Source of the DNA: Archaeoglobus veneficus SNP6
GTDB taxonomy: Archaea > Halobacteriota > Archaeoglobi > Archaeoglobales > Archaeoglobaceae
NCBI RefSeq assembly: GCF_000194625.1
Contig: NC_015320.1
Coordinates: forward strand, 1,596,612 to 1,660,611
Direction of reading: 5' to 3'
Length of the DNA stretch: 64,000 nt
This document shows positions 52,733 to 62,208 of this stretch, in pieces (position 1 is the stretch's first letter; every line of letters begins with the position of its first letter). The position numbers were made by a program, and so were the translations under genes. The notes below the pieces were generated by a model. The model was not told the origin of the DNA and searched no databases. It worked only from the letters and a program-made list of their open reading frames with translations.

Positions 52733-53509
52733 ATGCCAGTGCTTGCCATCTGTTCGGGTAAGGGCGGTGTTGGAAAGACTACTGTTTCAGCAAATTTAGC
52801 TGTTGTTCTAACACTCTTTGGTCGCGTTATCGTAATTGACAGCGACATCGCTCTTCCCAACCTCCACACATTCTTTGGTCTCGACGACCCCTTCATTTCG
52901 CTGCTTGACGTTCTGAAAGACATGGGCTACCTGAAAGATGCAATTTACGAGATAAGAGTTAAGCTGAAGGACAGCGAAGATATGGATGTCCTAAAGGAGC
53001 TCCATGTCCTGCCAGCTTCGACGTCTGTTAAGGCACTGGAAGAGATAGATATGGAAAGATTTAAGGATGTGATTGAAAGTCTCAGGAAAGATTACGACTT
53101 CGTGATAGTTGACGTGGCTGCAGGCCTCAGCAAGTATGCAATAATACCGATGCTAAGTGCTGACGCTTCCTACCTCGTTGTTAATCCCGAGAAAGCATCG
53201 ATCATCGACTCACAGAAGGTAAGGAAAATTGCAGACGTTTCGGGTGTTAGAGTGGGAGGAATAATCATCAACCGCTACAAAGGAGAAAAGAGAATGGTTG
53301 AGTACGCAGAGAACGCAATAGGAGCTGAGGTTGTGGGAATAATAAGAGAATCCAAGCTCGTGAGAGAATGCTGGGAAGATGGCATCCCCGTCACCATGCG
53401 AAAGCCCTACTCAAAGGTGGCAAAGGACTTTTACGACCTCGCAAGAAGGCTTGTTGGAGAGGATGTGGATATCAGACCGTATGGCCGACTGAAGTACCTC
53501 TTTGGGTGA
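52733..53509 (+). CDS. MinD/ParA-like P-loop ATPase
   Basis: A 258-residue ATPase of the MinD/SIMIBI class. Deviant Walker A CSGKGGVGKTT near residue 8, IDSDIALPNLHTFFGLDD near 35-53, and the switch II segment VIVDVAAGLSKYA near 122 (MinD proteins usually have D-x-P-A-G). It lacks a clear C-terminal amphipathic membrane-targeting helix. GGTGTGATGT before the ATG serves as ribosome-binding site. It is divergent from the secreted protein and followed by the second winged-helix/TM gene, so it likely acts with these proteins in positioning or assembling a membrane structure. That is inference. Confidence 0.85.
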   Translation: MPVLAICSGKGGVGKTTVSANLAVVLTLFGRVIVIDSDIALPNLHTFFGLDDPFISLLDVLKDMGYLKDAIYEIRVKLKDSEDMDVLKELHVLPASTSVKALEEIDMERFKDVIESLRKDYDFVIVDVAAGLSKYAIIPMLSADASYLVVNPEKASIIDSQKVRKIADVSGVRVGGIIINRYKGEKRMVEYAENAIGAEVVGIIRESKLVRECWEDGIPVTMRKPYSKVAKDFYDLARRLVGEDVDIRPYGRLKYLFG

Positions 53510-53515
53510 AATGAT

Positions 53516-54079
53516 ATGGATGAGAAGAAGATCATAGACGTTCTGATGGACGATGATACGTTCATTATCAAAAAGAATAGAGTTGAGACGAGCGGAAGTG
53601 CAGAAGAGTCACGACAGGGTTCGGTGGAGAGCGAGAGGCGCGTGGAAAAGAGAGAAGAGAAGGAGGAAAAGGTAGAAAAAGTAGAAAAAGGAAAAGAAGA
53701 AAGAGTGGATAAAAAGGACGTTAAAGCCGAGTACAAAGGTGAGCCGGAAATTAAAGGAAAGGATGTTTTTCTCTCAGAAATAGAGAGAAGTGTTTTGAGA
53801 AGTGTTGTTTTCGAGGCTAAAGAACCGAGGATGATTGCCCGCCTTACTGGTTATCCGGAAGTTGTAGTAAGAAAAGCTCTCGAAAGGCTAATCGAGAAGG
53901 GATATCTAACTGAAGAACTCGAGCCAACGGAGAAGGTGTCGGAAGTTAGATGGCTCAGGCCTGTGAAGGTAAGCGTGAAGTATGGAAGAAGCACGAAACT
54001 CGTGGCCATGGACGTGGCCATCGTTGTTGCAGCCCTGATTTTCCTGTTATCTCTGCTTTATTACCTTGGTATTATATAG
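53516..54079 (+). CDS. Winged-helix/transmembrane protein with charged N-terminus
   Basis: A 187-residue protein. Residues about 1-85 are a Lys/Glu-rich unstructured arm (EEKVEKVEKGKEERVDKKD); residues about 90-145 are a winged helix (SEIERSVLRSVVFEAKEPRM, then VVVRKALERLIEKGYLTEELEPTEK); a transmembrane segment follows (VAIVVAALIFLLSLLYYLGII). It is the longer paralogue of the protein at 50442 and lies six bases after the MinD-like gene. The two paralogues flank the locus on opposite strands. Function unknown. Confidence 0.7.
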   Translation: MDEKKIIDVLMDDDTFIIKKNRVETSGSAEESRQGSVESERRVEKREEKEEKVEKVEKGKEERVDKKDVKAEYKGEPEIKGKDVFLSEIERSVLRSVVFEAKEPRMIARLTGYPEVVVRKALERLIEKGYLTEELEPTEKVSEVRWLRPVKVSVKYGRSTKLVAMDVAIVVAALIFLLSLLYYLGII

Positions 54080-54089
54080 ACTATTGAAG

Positions 54090-55010
54090 CTAAAGTCCTG
54101 ACAGGTACTCTTCGACATCCCTCTCCGAAGGGAGGCCGTCTCTTGCCCCTAACTTCTCAACACACTTCGCTGCCACATAGTTTCCTGCAACACCACAAAC
54201 GTCGAGGTCATATCCCCTGAGGTACGCGTAGAGAAAGCCTGCGTTGAATGCATCCCCTGCTCCGGTTGTGTCTGCAACACTGACCTTCAGGGCTGGTATG
54301 TGAAACTCTTTCCTCCCATCCGTGACGTAGCAGCCCTTTTCACCGAGCTTGACTGCAACGATTTTAACCCCATGGGCCATTACCTTTTCAGCCCCCCGTC
54401 TGTAGTCTGCTCCGGTTATCTTCTCTATCTCGGCCACACTCGGAAGGAAGATTGTAGTTTTACTGATCAGTTCCCATACGTCCGCTCTTTCAGCGTAAAG
54501 TGTGCCTGGATCGAGGCTGACGGTATCGAAAAACGTTGCCAGCTTTTTCTGCGCTTCGAAGGGTTTGTCGCTGCTTTTGCAAACAAAAGAAGTCATGTGG
54601 ATGGCTTCAGCGCTCAGCGCTTCTACGTTGATTTCCTCAAAATCAACCTCATCGTTGACGCCCGGATCGACGAGTATCGCTCTATGACCTGATGGATCAA
54701 CAAAGACCATTGCACACCCGCTTCTACCTTCCGAAACTTTTACACTCGATACATCGACACCCTCGTTTCTGAGGTCGCAGAGCAAAAACTCACCCTCGCT
54801 ATCGCTTCCCACCTTTCCAACAAAGACCGTCTTCACACCAAGCCTCGAAAGGCCAACTATAGTATTAGCAGCAGAACCCCCCGGAGCTATTTTCACGTCG
54901 ATTACAAATCCCTCCTCATCTCTTGCAGGAATTCTGTCCACAAGAAATAGCTTGTCAACGTTCAAAGCGCCGAAGCCTGCAACCTCAGCCAAGCTTCCCA
55001 GCCTCCCCAC
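54090..55010 (-). CDS. PfkB-family carbohydrate/nucleoside kinase
   Basis: A 306-residue ribokinase-fold kinase. It has the N-terminal GFGALNVDKLFLVDRIPARDE, the glycine pair APGGSAANTIVGLSRLG near residue 44, and the C-terminal catalytic signature VADTTGAGDAFNAGFLYA near 245-262 with the Asp base. Substrate is not clear; archaeal PfkB enzymes phosphorylate sugars or nucleosides. The GTG at 55010 overlaps the end of the HAD gene by 26 bases; a TTG at 54992 after GGGAGG is an alternative start. Confidence 0.88.
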   Translation of the reverse strand: MGRLGSLAEVAGFGALNVDKLFLVDRIPARDEEGFVIDVKIAPGGSAANTIVGLSRLGVKTVFVGKVGSDSEGEFLLCDLRNEGVDVSSVKVSEGRSGCAMVFVDPSGHRAILVDPGVNDEVDFEEINVEALSAEAIHMTSFVCKSSDKPFEAQKKLATFFDTVSLDPGTLYAERADVWELISKTTIFLPSVAEIEKITGADYRRGAEKVMAHGVKIVAVKLGEKGCYVTDGRKEFHIPALKVSVADTTGAGDAFNAGFLYAYLRGYDLDVCGVAGNYVAAKCVEKLGARDGLPSERDVEEYLSGL

Positions 55011-55983
55011 GGATTCTTCTCCTCATCCGCTTTGATTTCTCAGCAATTTCTTCCATGTTTTCGGGAGTTATCCAGTGGAACTCCGTTCCCTTCAGTCTGT
55101 TGGCTATCTCCTCAACAACTCCAAAATCACCCTCGATGAGCCTGTTAATGCCAGCAATGCCTTCCTTTGCGTAGGCAACGACCGCTGCAGCGTTGCCAAA
55201 TGCTGTTTCGGAGATTACTGCAAGGGTTGAATGCCTGACGGCAAACTCGTTTCCGTTGAAGGATACTGCCAGACCTTTGCCTTTAGCGTATTCGAGCATC
55301 TCGAAGTCGGATATGCTGTCGCCTATTGCAACGGGATTTTCAGGATTATAGCTTTCAACGACCTCTCTTTTTCTTCTTCCACCAATTACTGTAACTTCGT
55401 CAAGAATTCTGCCAGCTTGCATTTTGCTGAGCTTTTTCCAGAAGAATTCATCCAGCCATTCAACGCTTTTCCTGCTTTCCTCATTGAGCACCCCTTTCTC
55501 GATATCGAGTTTAATCTCATCAAGCGATTCGATTTCGCTGGCAGCTTTGAGCAGAAGCTTTCTTTCCTCTTTAGGCAGAGGGTATTTTTCAGGCACGAAG
55601 TTCGTTCCGTGTACAGTCTGCGCTCCGATATGGGCAGCACTTACTTCGAGAAATTGAATATAGGCAGTTGAAATCACAACCGGCTCGAATCCACGCTTTA
55701 TCAGGTGACCCATCGCTTCATCAGCTTCCGGAACGTAAACAGGCTTTGAAAGCTCCTTCAGCTTCGCGGACGTAACTCCTGCAGCCACGAGGAATGGTGC
55801 AAGGAGGCGGAGTGTGTCGCCAGCATTGTAACCCGGCATCTTCGCCACGTAGGCGAGGTAGTCGTCGTACTGGCTCAGCCTCTCAAAGAAGGTAGGAGAA
55901 AAGAAGTGCGATGCTACTTCGTACGCAAAGTCGTTGGTAACCCAGGGTCCCTCCCAGTCCGTGAAAAAAGTAAAAACTGACAT
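54985..55983 (-). CDS. HAD-superfamily protein (archaeal, EhaR-like)
   Basis: A 332-residue HAD-fold protein. The first motif is FFTDWEGPWVTND (Asp with a Trp-Glu in place of the usual DxD), and the magnesium motif is VAIGDSISDFEML near residue 224. The general layout resembles the archaeal family containing subunit R of energy-converting hydrogenase A, whose members also occur outside that complex. Possible small-molecule phosphatase. The ATG at 55983 follows GAAGGAGTAATC inside the end of argG, so it is the second gene of the argG unit, with the PfkB kinase third. Confidence 0.72.
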   Translation of the reverse strand: MSVFTFFTDWEGPWVTNDFAYEVASHFFSPTFFERLSQYDDYLAYVAKMPGYNAGDTLRLLAPFLVAAGVTSAKLKELSKPVYVPEADEAMGHLIKRGFEPVVISTAYIQFLEVSAAHIGAQTVHGTNFVPEKYPLPKEERKLLLKAASEIESLDEIKLDIEKGVLNEESRKSVEWLDEFFWKKLSKMQAGRILDEVTVIGGRRKREVVESYNPENPVAIGDSISDFEMLEYAKGKGLAVSFNGNEFAVRHSTLAVISETAFGNAAAVVAYAKEGIAGINRLIEGDFGVVEEIANRLKGTEFHWITPENMEEIAEKSKRMRRRIRGEAGKLG

Positions 55984-55985
55984 GA

Positions 55986-57167
55986 TTACTCCTTCTTCTT
56001 GATAATCTCCCTGTAAATTCTTCCCTGAAGCCCGTGGAATCTCGAAAAGCCCTCGGCGTACTTCTGGTCTATTGCGGTGGTGTCGAAGGACACGAGTTCT
56101 TCTCTGTACAGTGCGAATTCTGAATACCTTGCGACTGGCGTAACGCTGCCCTTGAACAGCTTCAATCTGACCCAACCCGTAACGCGCTTCTGCGTCTCGT
56201 CGATGAATGCGTTGAGCGCATCGAAAAGCGGATCGTTAGTCAGCCCGTAGTAAACGAGTTCCGCCCACTCCTCTTCGACGAACTTCTTGAACTTGAGTTC
56301 CCTCCTGCTCAGCACGAGCTTTTCTAAGTCGCGGTGAGCTGTGATGAGGATTGTTGCTGCAGGATGTTCGTAGTTCTCCCTCGCCTTCAGGCCGAGAACT
56401 CTGTCCTCCATCATGTCAGTTCTTCCAACGCCGTGCCTTCCGCCTATTTCGTTCAGCTTTCTGATCAGCTCAAGGCCTGGAAGTCTCTCGCCGTTGATTG
56501 CAACGGGAACTCCCTGCTCAAAGTAAATTTCCACTTTTTCGGGCTCGTCAGGGGCCTTCGCGGGACTTGCTGTCCACTCGAATATGTCTTCCGGAGGCTC
56601 GAATGATGGGTCTTCGAGCTTCCCACCCTCTATACTCCTGCTCCACAGGTTTTCGTCAATACTGTAGGGTTTTTCCTTCGTTACCGGCACTTCAATGCCG
56701 TGCTGCTTCGCGTACTCAATCTCCCACTCTCTTGTCAGGTTCAGTTCCCTCATTGGAGCGATAACTCTGAAGCCGTACTGGTAGAACACGTTTTCAAAAC
56801 GAAGCTGGTCGTTGCCCTTTCCCGTGCATCCGTGAGCTATCGCATCTGCGTTCTCCTTCTTTGCGACTTCGACAATCTTCTCAGCTATAAGTGGTCTTGC
56901 GAGAGACGTGCCGAGGACGTAACCTTCGTAGTCTCCATTGGCCTTTATGAGCCTGAATAGAAGCCGGACGAATTCTTCCTTCGCATCGATTGTGTAGTGC
57001 TTATCTGCGTATTTCTTACCTCTCTTTTCGGCCTCTTTTATCTCTTCAGGCGGCTGGCCTATGTCAACGGTTACAGTTACAACCTCATCGAATCCATACT
57101 TCTCCTTCAGGAGTGGAATACATACAGTTGTGTCAAGCCCCCCTGAGTACGAAAGTACAACCTTCAT
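55986..57167 (-). CDS. argG: Argininosuccinate synthase
   Basis: ArgG joins citrulline and aspartate with ATP to make argininosuccinate in arginine synthesis. The 393-residue protein begins with the P-loop-like [18 protein letters not shown], and carries [15 protein letters not shown] near residue 114, [11 protein letters not shown] near 175, and [27 protein letters not shown] near 245-271. Full family length. It heads a unit with the HAD protein and the PfkB kinase. No argH was seen in the window. Confidence 0.97.
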   Translation of the reverse strand: MKVVLSYSGGLDTTVCIPLLKEKYGFDEVVTVTVDIGQPPEEIKEAEKRGKKYADKHYTIDAKEEFVRLLFRLIKANGDYEGYVLGTSLARPLIAEKIVEVAKKENADAIAHGCTGKGNDQLRFENVFYQYGFRVIAPMRELNLTREWEIEYAKQHGIEVPVTKEKPYSIDENLWSRSIEGGKLEDPSFEPPEDIFEWTASPAKAPDEPEKVEIYFEQGVPVAINGERLPGLELIRKLNEIGGRHGVGRTDMMEDRVLGLKARENYEHPAATILITAHRDLEKLVLSRRELKFKKFVEEEWAELVYYGLTNDPLFDALNAFIDETQKRVTGWVRLKLFKGSVTPVARYSEFALYREELVSFDTTAIDQKYAEGFSRFHGLQGRIYREIIKKKE

Positions 57168-57427
57168 AGGTTGCGCTAACAGGCGACATTTAAAAACGTT
57201 TTTAAGTCTCCTGTAGGCATCTATAATACAATTCTGAAATAATTTGCTATTTATTGCTACTCAATCTTAAATAATTATTAAGATCTTATGTTTTAATTCT
57301 AAAAAATAATCATAGTGACGAAAGGCAAAGACAGGAGTGTTAAAAAATTTTACAACTAAATGATTAAAAAAATTAAAATAATTGATAGATAGATAAATTT
57401 ATATTACGTCTTATTCATCCACTTGCG
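57168..57427. promoter_or_regulatory. Divergent promoter region of argG and the hydrogenase operon
   Basis: A 260-base AT-rich spacer. AATTTATATT at 57396-57405 lies about 28 bases before the hdrA ATG, pointing to a leaderless start. On the other strand CTTAAAAACG and TTTAAATG near 57190-57205 precede argG. A short GATA repeat (GATAGATAGATA) sits at 57384-57395. No further gene is visible. Confidence 0.5.
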
Positions 57428-59698
57428 ATGGCACAGATTGGCGTTGTTATATGTAGTTGTGGCGGACAGATATCAGAAAAAATTGACCTCAACAAGCTCG
57501 AAGAGGTTGCAAAGGGGCTCAAAGACGTCGTTAAGATCATTCGCACTGATTTTCTCTGCACCGAGGACATTGAGAAGCTGAGATCGCTTGCAGACTGTGA
57601 TCGCATCCTTTTCGCTGCTTGTTCTGAGCGTTCATCTCTAACATTTAACGAAGACAGGATAGCTGCAATTCTCGAGGAGATAGGAATAAACAGGGCGATG
57701 TACGAGGTTGCAAACATAAGGGAGCAATGTGCATGGATTCACGATGGAGACGTGACTGGCAAGGCAATAGATATGCTGAAAATGACCCACGTGAAACTCC
57801 TGATGAATAAGCCAGCAGAGGAGGTTGAAGTTAGGAAGAAAGCCCTCGTTGTCGGCGGTGGCGTTGCGGGCATGCAAGCAGCCATCGACCTTGCAAGAGA
57901 GGGTGTTGAGGCAGTTCTGGTTGAAAAAAAGCCATACATCGGTGGTCACACGTGCCAGATTCCTCTACTATTCCAGTGTGAGAGCTGGCCTTCCATGTGT
58001 ACGAGCGAGTGCATAATTCCTGTTTTAGCGAGGGAGGTAATGAATAGCGGCGCAAGAGTGTTCACGAATTCTGAAGTTGTGGATATATGGAAGGAGAACG
58101 GAAACTTCGTTGCGAGGATCAGAAAGGCTCCTCAGTACGTTGACCCCAGCAGATGTATATCATGCGGTAAATGCAGCGAGGTCTGCCCGGTTGATGTGGA
58201 AAATAGCTTTGACTGTGGAATGTCCAAGAGGAAAGCCATTGATAAAGAATTCAAGCTCGCAATTCCCGACATCTACAACATAGTCGAAGAATGTACAAAG
58301 TGTGGGGAGTGCGTTGAAGCCTGTCCAACGAACGCTATAAACCTTGACGCTGAAGAGGAGATAATCGAGGAAGTGTTCGGGACGGTAATTATCTCTACGG
58401 GATTCAAATCCTTCGACCTCCGGAGGCTTGAGGAGCTCAATTACACACACCCACGAGTTATTTCAAGCATGGAAATGGAACGAATAATAGCCAGAAAGAT
58501 GAATATTGATGGAGAAAAGCCGGAACACGTCGTCTTCGTCCTGTGCAGCGGCTCGAGGGCTGAAGAGGGCGAAGAGGGAGTGCCTTACTGCTCCAAGACG
58601 TGCTGCGCCATAACAGTCAAGCAGGCAAACAGAGTAATGGTCTTAAGCCCAGAAACGGAGATTACAGTGATCTACAACAACGATGTGAGAGCGTATGAAA
58701 GGGCATTTGAGAAGTTTTACAGAAACGCTCAAAACGCCGTTGATTTTGTCAACGGAAGAGTTGAGGAGATAGACGAAGAGAATGGAATGCTTAAAATTAT
58801 CATTGAGACACCTGACGGGGATGAAGAAGAAATCGAGGCCGATCTCGTGGTTCTTGCCGAAGCCGTTCTGCCTGAGGGTGTCGAACTGCTTGAAAAGCTG
58901 AAGGTTAGAACTGATAGGTTTGGATTCCCAATTGAATTCCAGCCAAGGATTTTGAGGCCAACTGAATCGCACGTTGATAGGGTTTACGTTGCCGGTTCAG
59001 TTTCAGGGCCGAAAATAGTGCAGGAAGCGGTTGAGCAGGGCGCAACTGCAGCGCTGAGAGCTAAGCAATCTGTTGGCATCAAAAAGCTTCCGAAGTTCGT
59101 TTCGAAGGTAGATCAGGACCTCTGTTCTGCATGCCGCATATGTGAGGCTGCATGTCCTCATGGGGCAATAGATGTTAAAGACTTTGCCTATGTCGATCCA
59201 GCGTTCTGTCAGGGCTGTGGGCTCTGCATGGCTGCATGTCCGTCGAATGCAATCCAGCTCGTAAACTTCGAGGATGAGCAGATTATAAGACAGGCAGAAG
59301 TGGGGTTCGAGCACGCTGACGGGCCTAAGATTCTCGCTCTGCTGTGTTACTGGTGCAGCTACGCTGCAGCGGATTTAATGGGAAGAAACGGGATCAAAAT
59401 CCCGCCAAATGTAAGAACAATCAGAATAAGGTGCTCTTCATCGATAAACTCCAACCTCATAGCCGAACTGCTAAAGAGGGTTGATGGTATACTTATAGCC
59501 GGCTGCCCGCCGAAGAACTGCCACCACCTCTGGGGTAACTACATGATGGCAAAGCGCGTCGGGCTCATGAATCCAGTTATGGCTGCACTGGGTGCTCCCA
59601 ACGCCGTAAGGTGGGAGTACATCGGAGTTACCAACTGGGCTGAGCTGGGTAAAGTGCTCAACGAGATGGACAAATACCTGAGAGAGGTGAGAACATGA
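57428..59698 (+). CDS. hdrA: HdrA fused to MvhD (heterodisulfide reductase-like subunit A)
   Basis: HdrA is the FAD-containing electron-bifurcating subunit of heterodisulfide reductase. In this 756-residue protein the N-terminus has an iron-sulfur/Cys region (VVICSCGGQISEK), the FAD fold is at VVGGGVAGMQAAIDLAREG near residue 143, and four 4Fe-4S motifs follow: CISCGKCSEVCP, CTKCGECVEACP, CSACRICEAACP and CQGCGLCMAACP. The last 130 residues (LALLCYWCSYAAADLMG, then AGCPPKNCHHLWGN) are MvhD, the subunit that takes electrons from the Mvh hydrogenase. hdrB and hdrC are not in the window. The gene overlaps mvhG by four bases. Confidence 0.95.
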   Translation: MAQIGVVICSCGGQISEKIDLNKLEEVAKGLKDVVKIIRTDFLCTEDIEKLRSLADCDRILFAACSERSSLTFNEDRIAAILEEIGINRAMYEVANIREQCAWIHDGDVTGKAIDMLKMTHVKLLMNKPAEEVEVRKKALVVGGGVAGMQAAIDLAREGVEAVLVEKKPYIGGHTCQIPLLFQCESWPSMCTSECIIPVLAREVMNSGARVFTNSEVVDIWKENGNFVARIRKAPQYVDPSRCISCGKCSEVCPVDVENSFDCGMSKRKAIDKEFKLAIPDIYNIVEECTKCGECVEACPTNAINLDAEEEIIEEVFGTVIISTGFKSFDLRRLEELNYTHPRVISSMEMERIIARKMNIDGEKPEHVVFVLCSGSRAEEGEEGVPYCSKTCCAITVKQANRVMVLSPETEITVIYNNDVRAYERAFEKFYRNAQNAVDFVNGRVEEIDEENGMLKIIIETPDGDEEEIEADLVVLAEAVLPEGVELLEKLKVRTDRFGFPIEFQPRILRPTESHVDRVYVAGSVSGPKIVQEAVEQGATAALRAKQSVGIKKLPKFVSKVDQDLCSACRICEAACPHGAIDVKDFAYVDPAFCQGCGLCMAACPSNAIQLVNFEDEQIIRQAEVGFEHADGPKILALLCYWCSYAAADLMGRNGIKIPPNVRTIRIRCSSSINSNLIAELLKRVDGILIAGCPPKNCHHLWGNYMMAKRVGLMNPVMAALGAPNAVRWEYIGVTNWAELGKVLNEMDKYLREVRT

Positions 59699-60648
59699 AG
59701 CTCATTCTAAACTGGGCCGCTTCGTGCGGAGGATGTGACGTATCTATACTCGACATCGGCAGCGAGATTCTGAAGGCCCTTGAGGGTGTGGACATTCTCT
59801 ACTGGCCCGTTGCAATGGACGCAAAGCGTGAGGACCTCGAAGCAATTGAGGATGGAAGTGTTGACGTTGGAATAATTAACGGGGCGATAAGAACATCTGA
59901 ACAGGAGGAAGAGGCAAAGATCGTGAGGAAAAAGTGCAAATACGTAGTTGCATACGGAAGCTGTGCCTGCTTCGGTGGGATTCCCGGGCTCGCGAACCTC
60001 TTTCCGAAAGAAAAAGTGCTGAAGAGGGCCTACGTGGAGGCCGAATCAAACGAAGAGGGTGAAACAATTCCATCGCCTGAAATCAAACTTGATGATTTCA
60101 CGCTGACCCTTCCAGAATTTTACGAGTCTGTTAAACCTCTTGATGCAGTAATTGACGTTGATCTCTTCGTCCCCGGTTGTCCTCCGTCGATAGGGACGAT
60201 TAAGGAATTGCTCGATGTCTTAAAGCTGATTGCGGAAGGTAAGCAGCTTGAAAGAAGAATCCTCGCCTCTGATAAGGCTTTGTGCTACGACTGCCCCAGA
60301 AATGCTACAAAGAGCGGTAAGAGGATTGAGAGACTCTATCGTCCCCACGAAGTGGTTGCAAATGATGAAAAATGCCTGCTCGAGCAGGGCATACTCTGCC
60401 TTGGCTTCGCCACCCGTGGAGGTTGTGGGGCAAGGTGTATCAACGCAAACATGCCGTGCAGGGGTTGCTATGGGCCTGTTGGTGTTGCTGGGATGAGTGG
60501 AATAACTGCAACGGCAGCAATAGTCGGCAGGTGGGAAGATGAGATTCCACCAGCGAAGCTGATTGAAGCGCTGAACATCAAAGACGTGGCAGGAATCTTC
60601 TACAACTTCACGCTTCCAGTTGGCAGGATAAGAAATGAAAAGAGGTGA
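59695..60648 (+). CDS. mvhG: Mvh-type [NiFe] hydrogenase small subunit
   Basis: The 317-residue iron-sulfur subunit carries electrons from the active site to MvhD. Proximal-cluster cysteines are in LNWAASCGGCDVSILD near residue 11 and VAYGSCACFGGIPGLAN near 87, with VPGCPPSIGTIKELL near 160. C-terminal cysteines (CYDCPRNATKSG near 200; CLLEQGILCLGFATRGGCGARC near 226; CRGCYGP near 258) bind medial and distal clusters. No signal peptide, so cytoplasmic. It is translationally coupled to hdrA (ATGA) and close to mvhA. Confidence 0.94.
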   Translation: MKLILNWAASCGGCDVSILDIGSEILKALEGVDILYWPVAMDAKREDLEAIEDGSVDVGIINGAIRTSEQEEEAKIVRKKCKYVVAYGSCACFGGIPGLANLFPKEKVLKRAYVEAESNEEGETIPSPEIKLDDFTLTLPEFYESVKPLDAVIDVDLFVPGCPPSIGTIKELLDVLKLIAEGKQLERRILASDKALCYDCPRNATKSGKRIERLYRPHEVVANDEKCLLEQGILCLGFATRGGCGARCINANMPCRGCYGPVGVAGMSGITATAAIVGRWEDEIPPAKLIEALNIKDVAGIFYNFTLPVGRIRNEKR

Positions 60649-60652
60649 TATA

Positions 60653-62098
60653 ATGAGGAAGATCACGATTCATCCAAATACTCGCCTTGAGGGGCACGGA
60701 AAGGTGGACATAATTCTCGACGATGAAGGAAATGTTAAAGATGCATACTTTCAGGTGATTGAGTTCAGAGGCTTCGAGAAGTTCTGCGAGGGCAGGCATG
60801 TGGAAGAGCTGCCCCGCATCACCCCGAAAATATGCGGTGTTTGCCCTGGAGCTCACCACATGGCTTCAGCCAAAGCGTGTGATGCAGTATTTGGTGTTGA
60901 AATCCCACCAGCAGCGAAGAAGCTCAGGGAGCTTTTCTACTGTGCTCATGTCGCGCACTCCCACATCCTCCACTTCTACGTCCTCGCTGCCCCAGACTTC
61001 TTTATAGAAGACAAGATGAAGAGAAATGTCTTTGGGCTCGTTGAAGTTCTTGGAAAGGAACTATGCGCTGAAATACTCGACTGCAGGGTTTACGCCCAGA
61101 GAATCCAGGAGATAATTGCTGGGCATCCAATATACCCAGTTGCAGCGTTGCCTGGAGGAATGGCGAAACCTCTCAGCGAGGAGGAAAGGAAAGAGATCGA
61201 GGAGAAGGCAAAGAAGCTTGTTGACTTCGCTAAAAAAGGCCTGGAGTTCTTTGAGGATGTTGTGCTGAAGAAGGAGGGTATGGAAGAGCTGATTAAAGGG
61301 GATGTTTACGCTCACAGAACATACTACGCAGGAATGGTGGACGAGAAGGACAGGGTGAACTTCTACGATGGAGTTGTCAAGGTCGTTGATCCAGATGGAA
61401 AAGAATTCTGCAGGTTTGAGGTGAGGGACTACCTGGAGCACATAGCAGAGCACGTAGAACCCTGGAGCTACGTTAAGTTCCCGTATCTCAAGGCTGTTGG
61501 CTGGAAGGGGTTTGTTGACGGCGTGGACAGTGGAATATACAGGGTCAACTCTCTTGCAAGGCTGAATGTAGCGGAAGGGATGGCTACTCCAATGGCAGAT
61601 GAGGCGTACAGGAAGATGTACGACTTCTTTGGAGAGAAGCCAGTGCACAACATCCTTGCGTACCACTGGGCGAGGCTGATTGAGATTGCTTATGCAGCAG
61701 AGCGCATGTATGAGCTGGCATGCGATGAGGAGATTACGGATAAGAACGTGAGAGAAGTGCCTAAATCGAAGCCTTCAGAGGGTGTTGGAGCCGTCGAAGC
61801 TCCACGCGGTACGCTGTATCACCACTATGTCACGAACAAGAAGGGTGTCGTTGAAAAGGTCAACCTGATAGTTGCAACGGTGCAGAACAATCCAGCAATC
61901 AACATGTCTGTAAAGAAGGCAGCTCAGAACTTCATAAAGGGTGGGGAAATCAAAGAGGGATTGCTCAACGCCGTTGAGATGGCTGTAAGGGCCTACGATC
62001 CATGCCTTGCTTGTGCCAGCCACGCTCTGCCTGGTAGACTCGATGTTGAGGTAAGGGTTATCAGGGACGGCGAGGTCGTTAGTGTTCTGAGAGCTTAA
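60653..62098 (+). CDS. mvhA: Mvh-type [NiFe] hydrogenase large subunit
   Basis: The 481-residue catalytic subunit holding the NiFe(CN)2CO centre. The four nickel-ligand cysteines are in ICGVCPGAHHMA near residue 62 and DPCLACASHA near 452; all are Cys, so it is not a selenoenzyme. N-terminal HPNTRLEGHGKVD is the first L-motif. About 20 residues follow the C-terminal His of DPCLACASH and would be removed by the maturation protease. The ATG at 60653 follows GAGGTGATATA. A T-rich tract after the stop may reduce read-through into the protease gene. Confidence 0.96.
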   Translation: MRKITIHPNTRLEGHGKVDIILDDEGNVKDAYFQVIEFRGFEKFCEGRHVEELPRITPKICGVCPGAHHMASAKACDAVFGVEIPPAAKKLRELFYCAHVAHSHILHFYVLAAPDFFIEDKMKRNVFGLVEVLGKELCAEILDCRVYAQRIQEIIAGHPIYPVAALPGGMAKPLSEEERKEIEEKAKKLVDFAKKGLEFFEDVVLKKEGMEELIKGDVYAHRTYYAGMVDEKDRVNFYDGVVKVVDPDGKEFCRFEVRDYLEHIAEHVEPWSYVKFPYLKAVGWKGFVDGVDSGIYRVNSLARLNVAEGMATPMADEAYRKMYDFFGEKPVHNILAYHWARLIEIAYAAERMYELACDEEITDKNVREVPKSKPSEGVGAVEAPRGTLYHHYVTNKKGVVEKVNLIVATVQNNPAINMSVKKAAQNFIKGGEIKEGLLNAVEMAVRAYDPCLACASHALPGRLDVEVRVIRDGEVVSVLRA

Positions 62099-62208
62099 TC
62101 AAATCTTTTTTACTTCATTCTGTGTTTTTTCAGGCTCAGGCTATAATTCCAAGCCTTGATAAACCTATGGAAAAGAGCCTGGACGACAAGACTGAACAAA
62201 GTGGTAAA

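Noticed and set aside
57384-57395. GATA short tandem repeat
   Set aside because: Only three units in AT-rich promoter DNA; no reason to see function.
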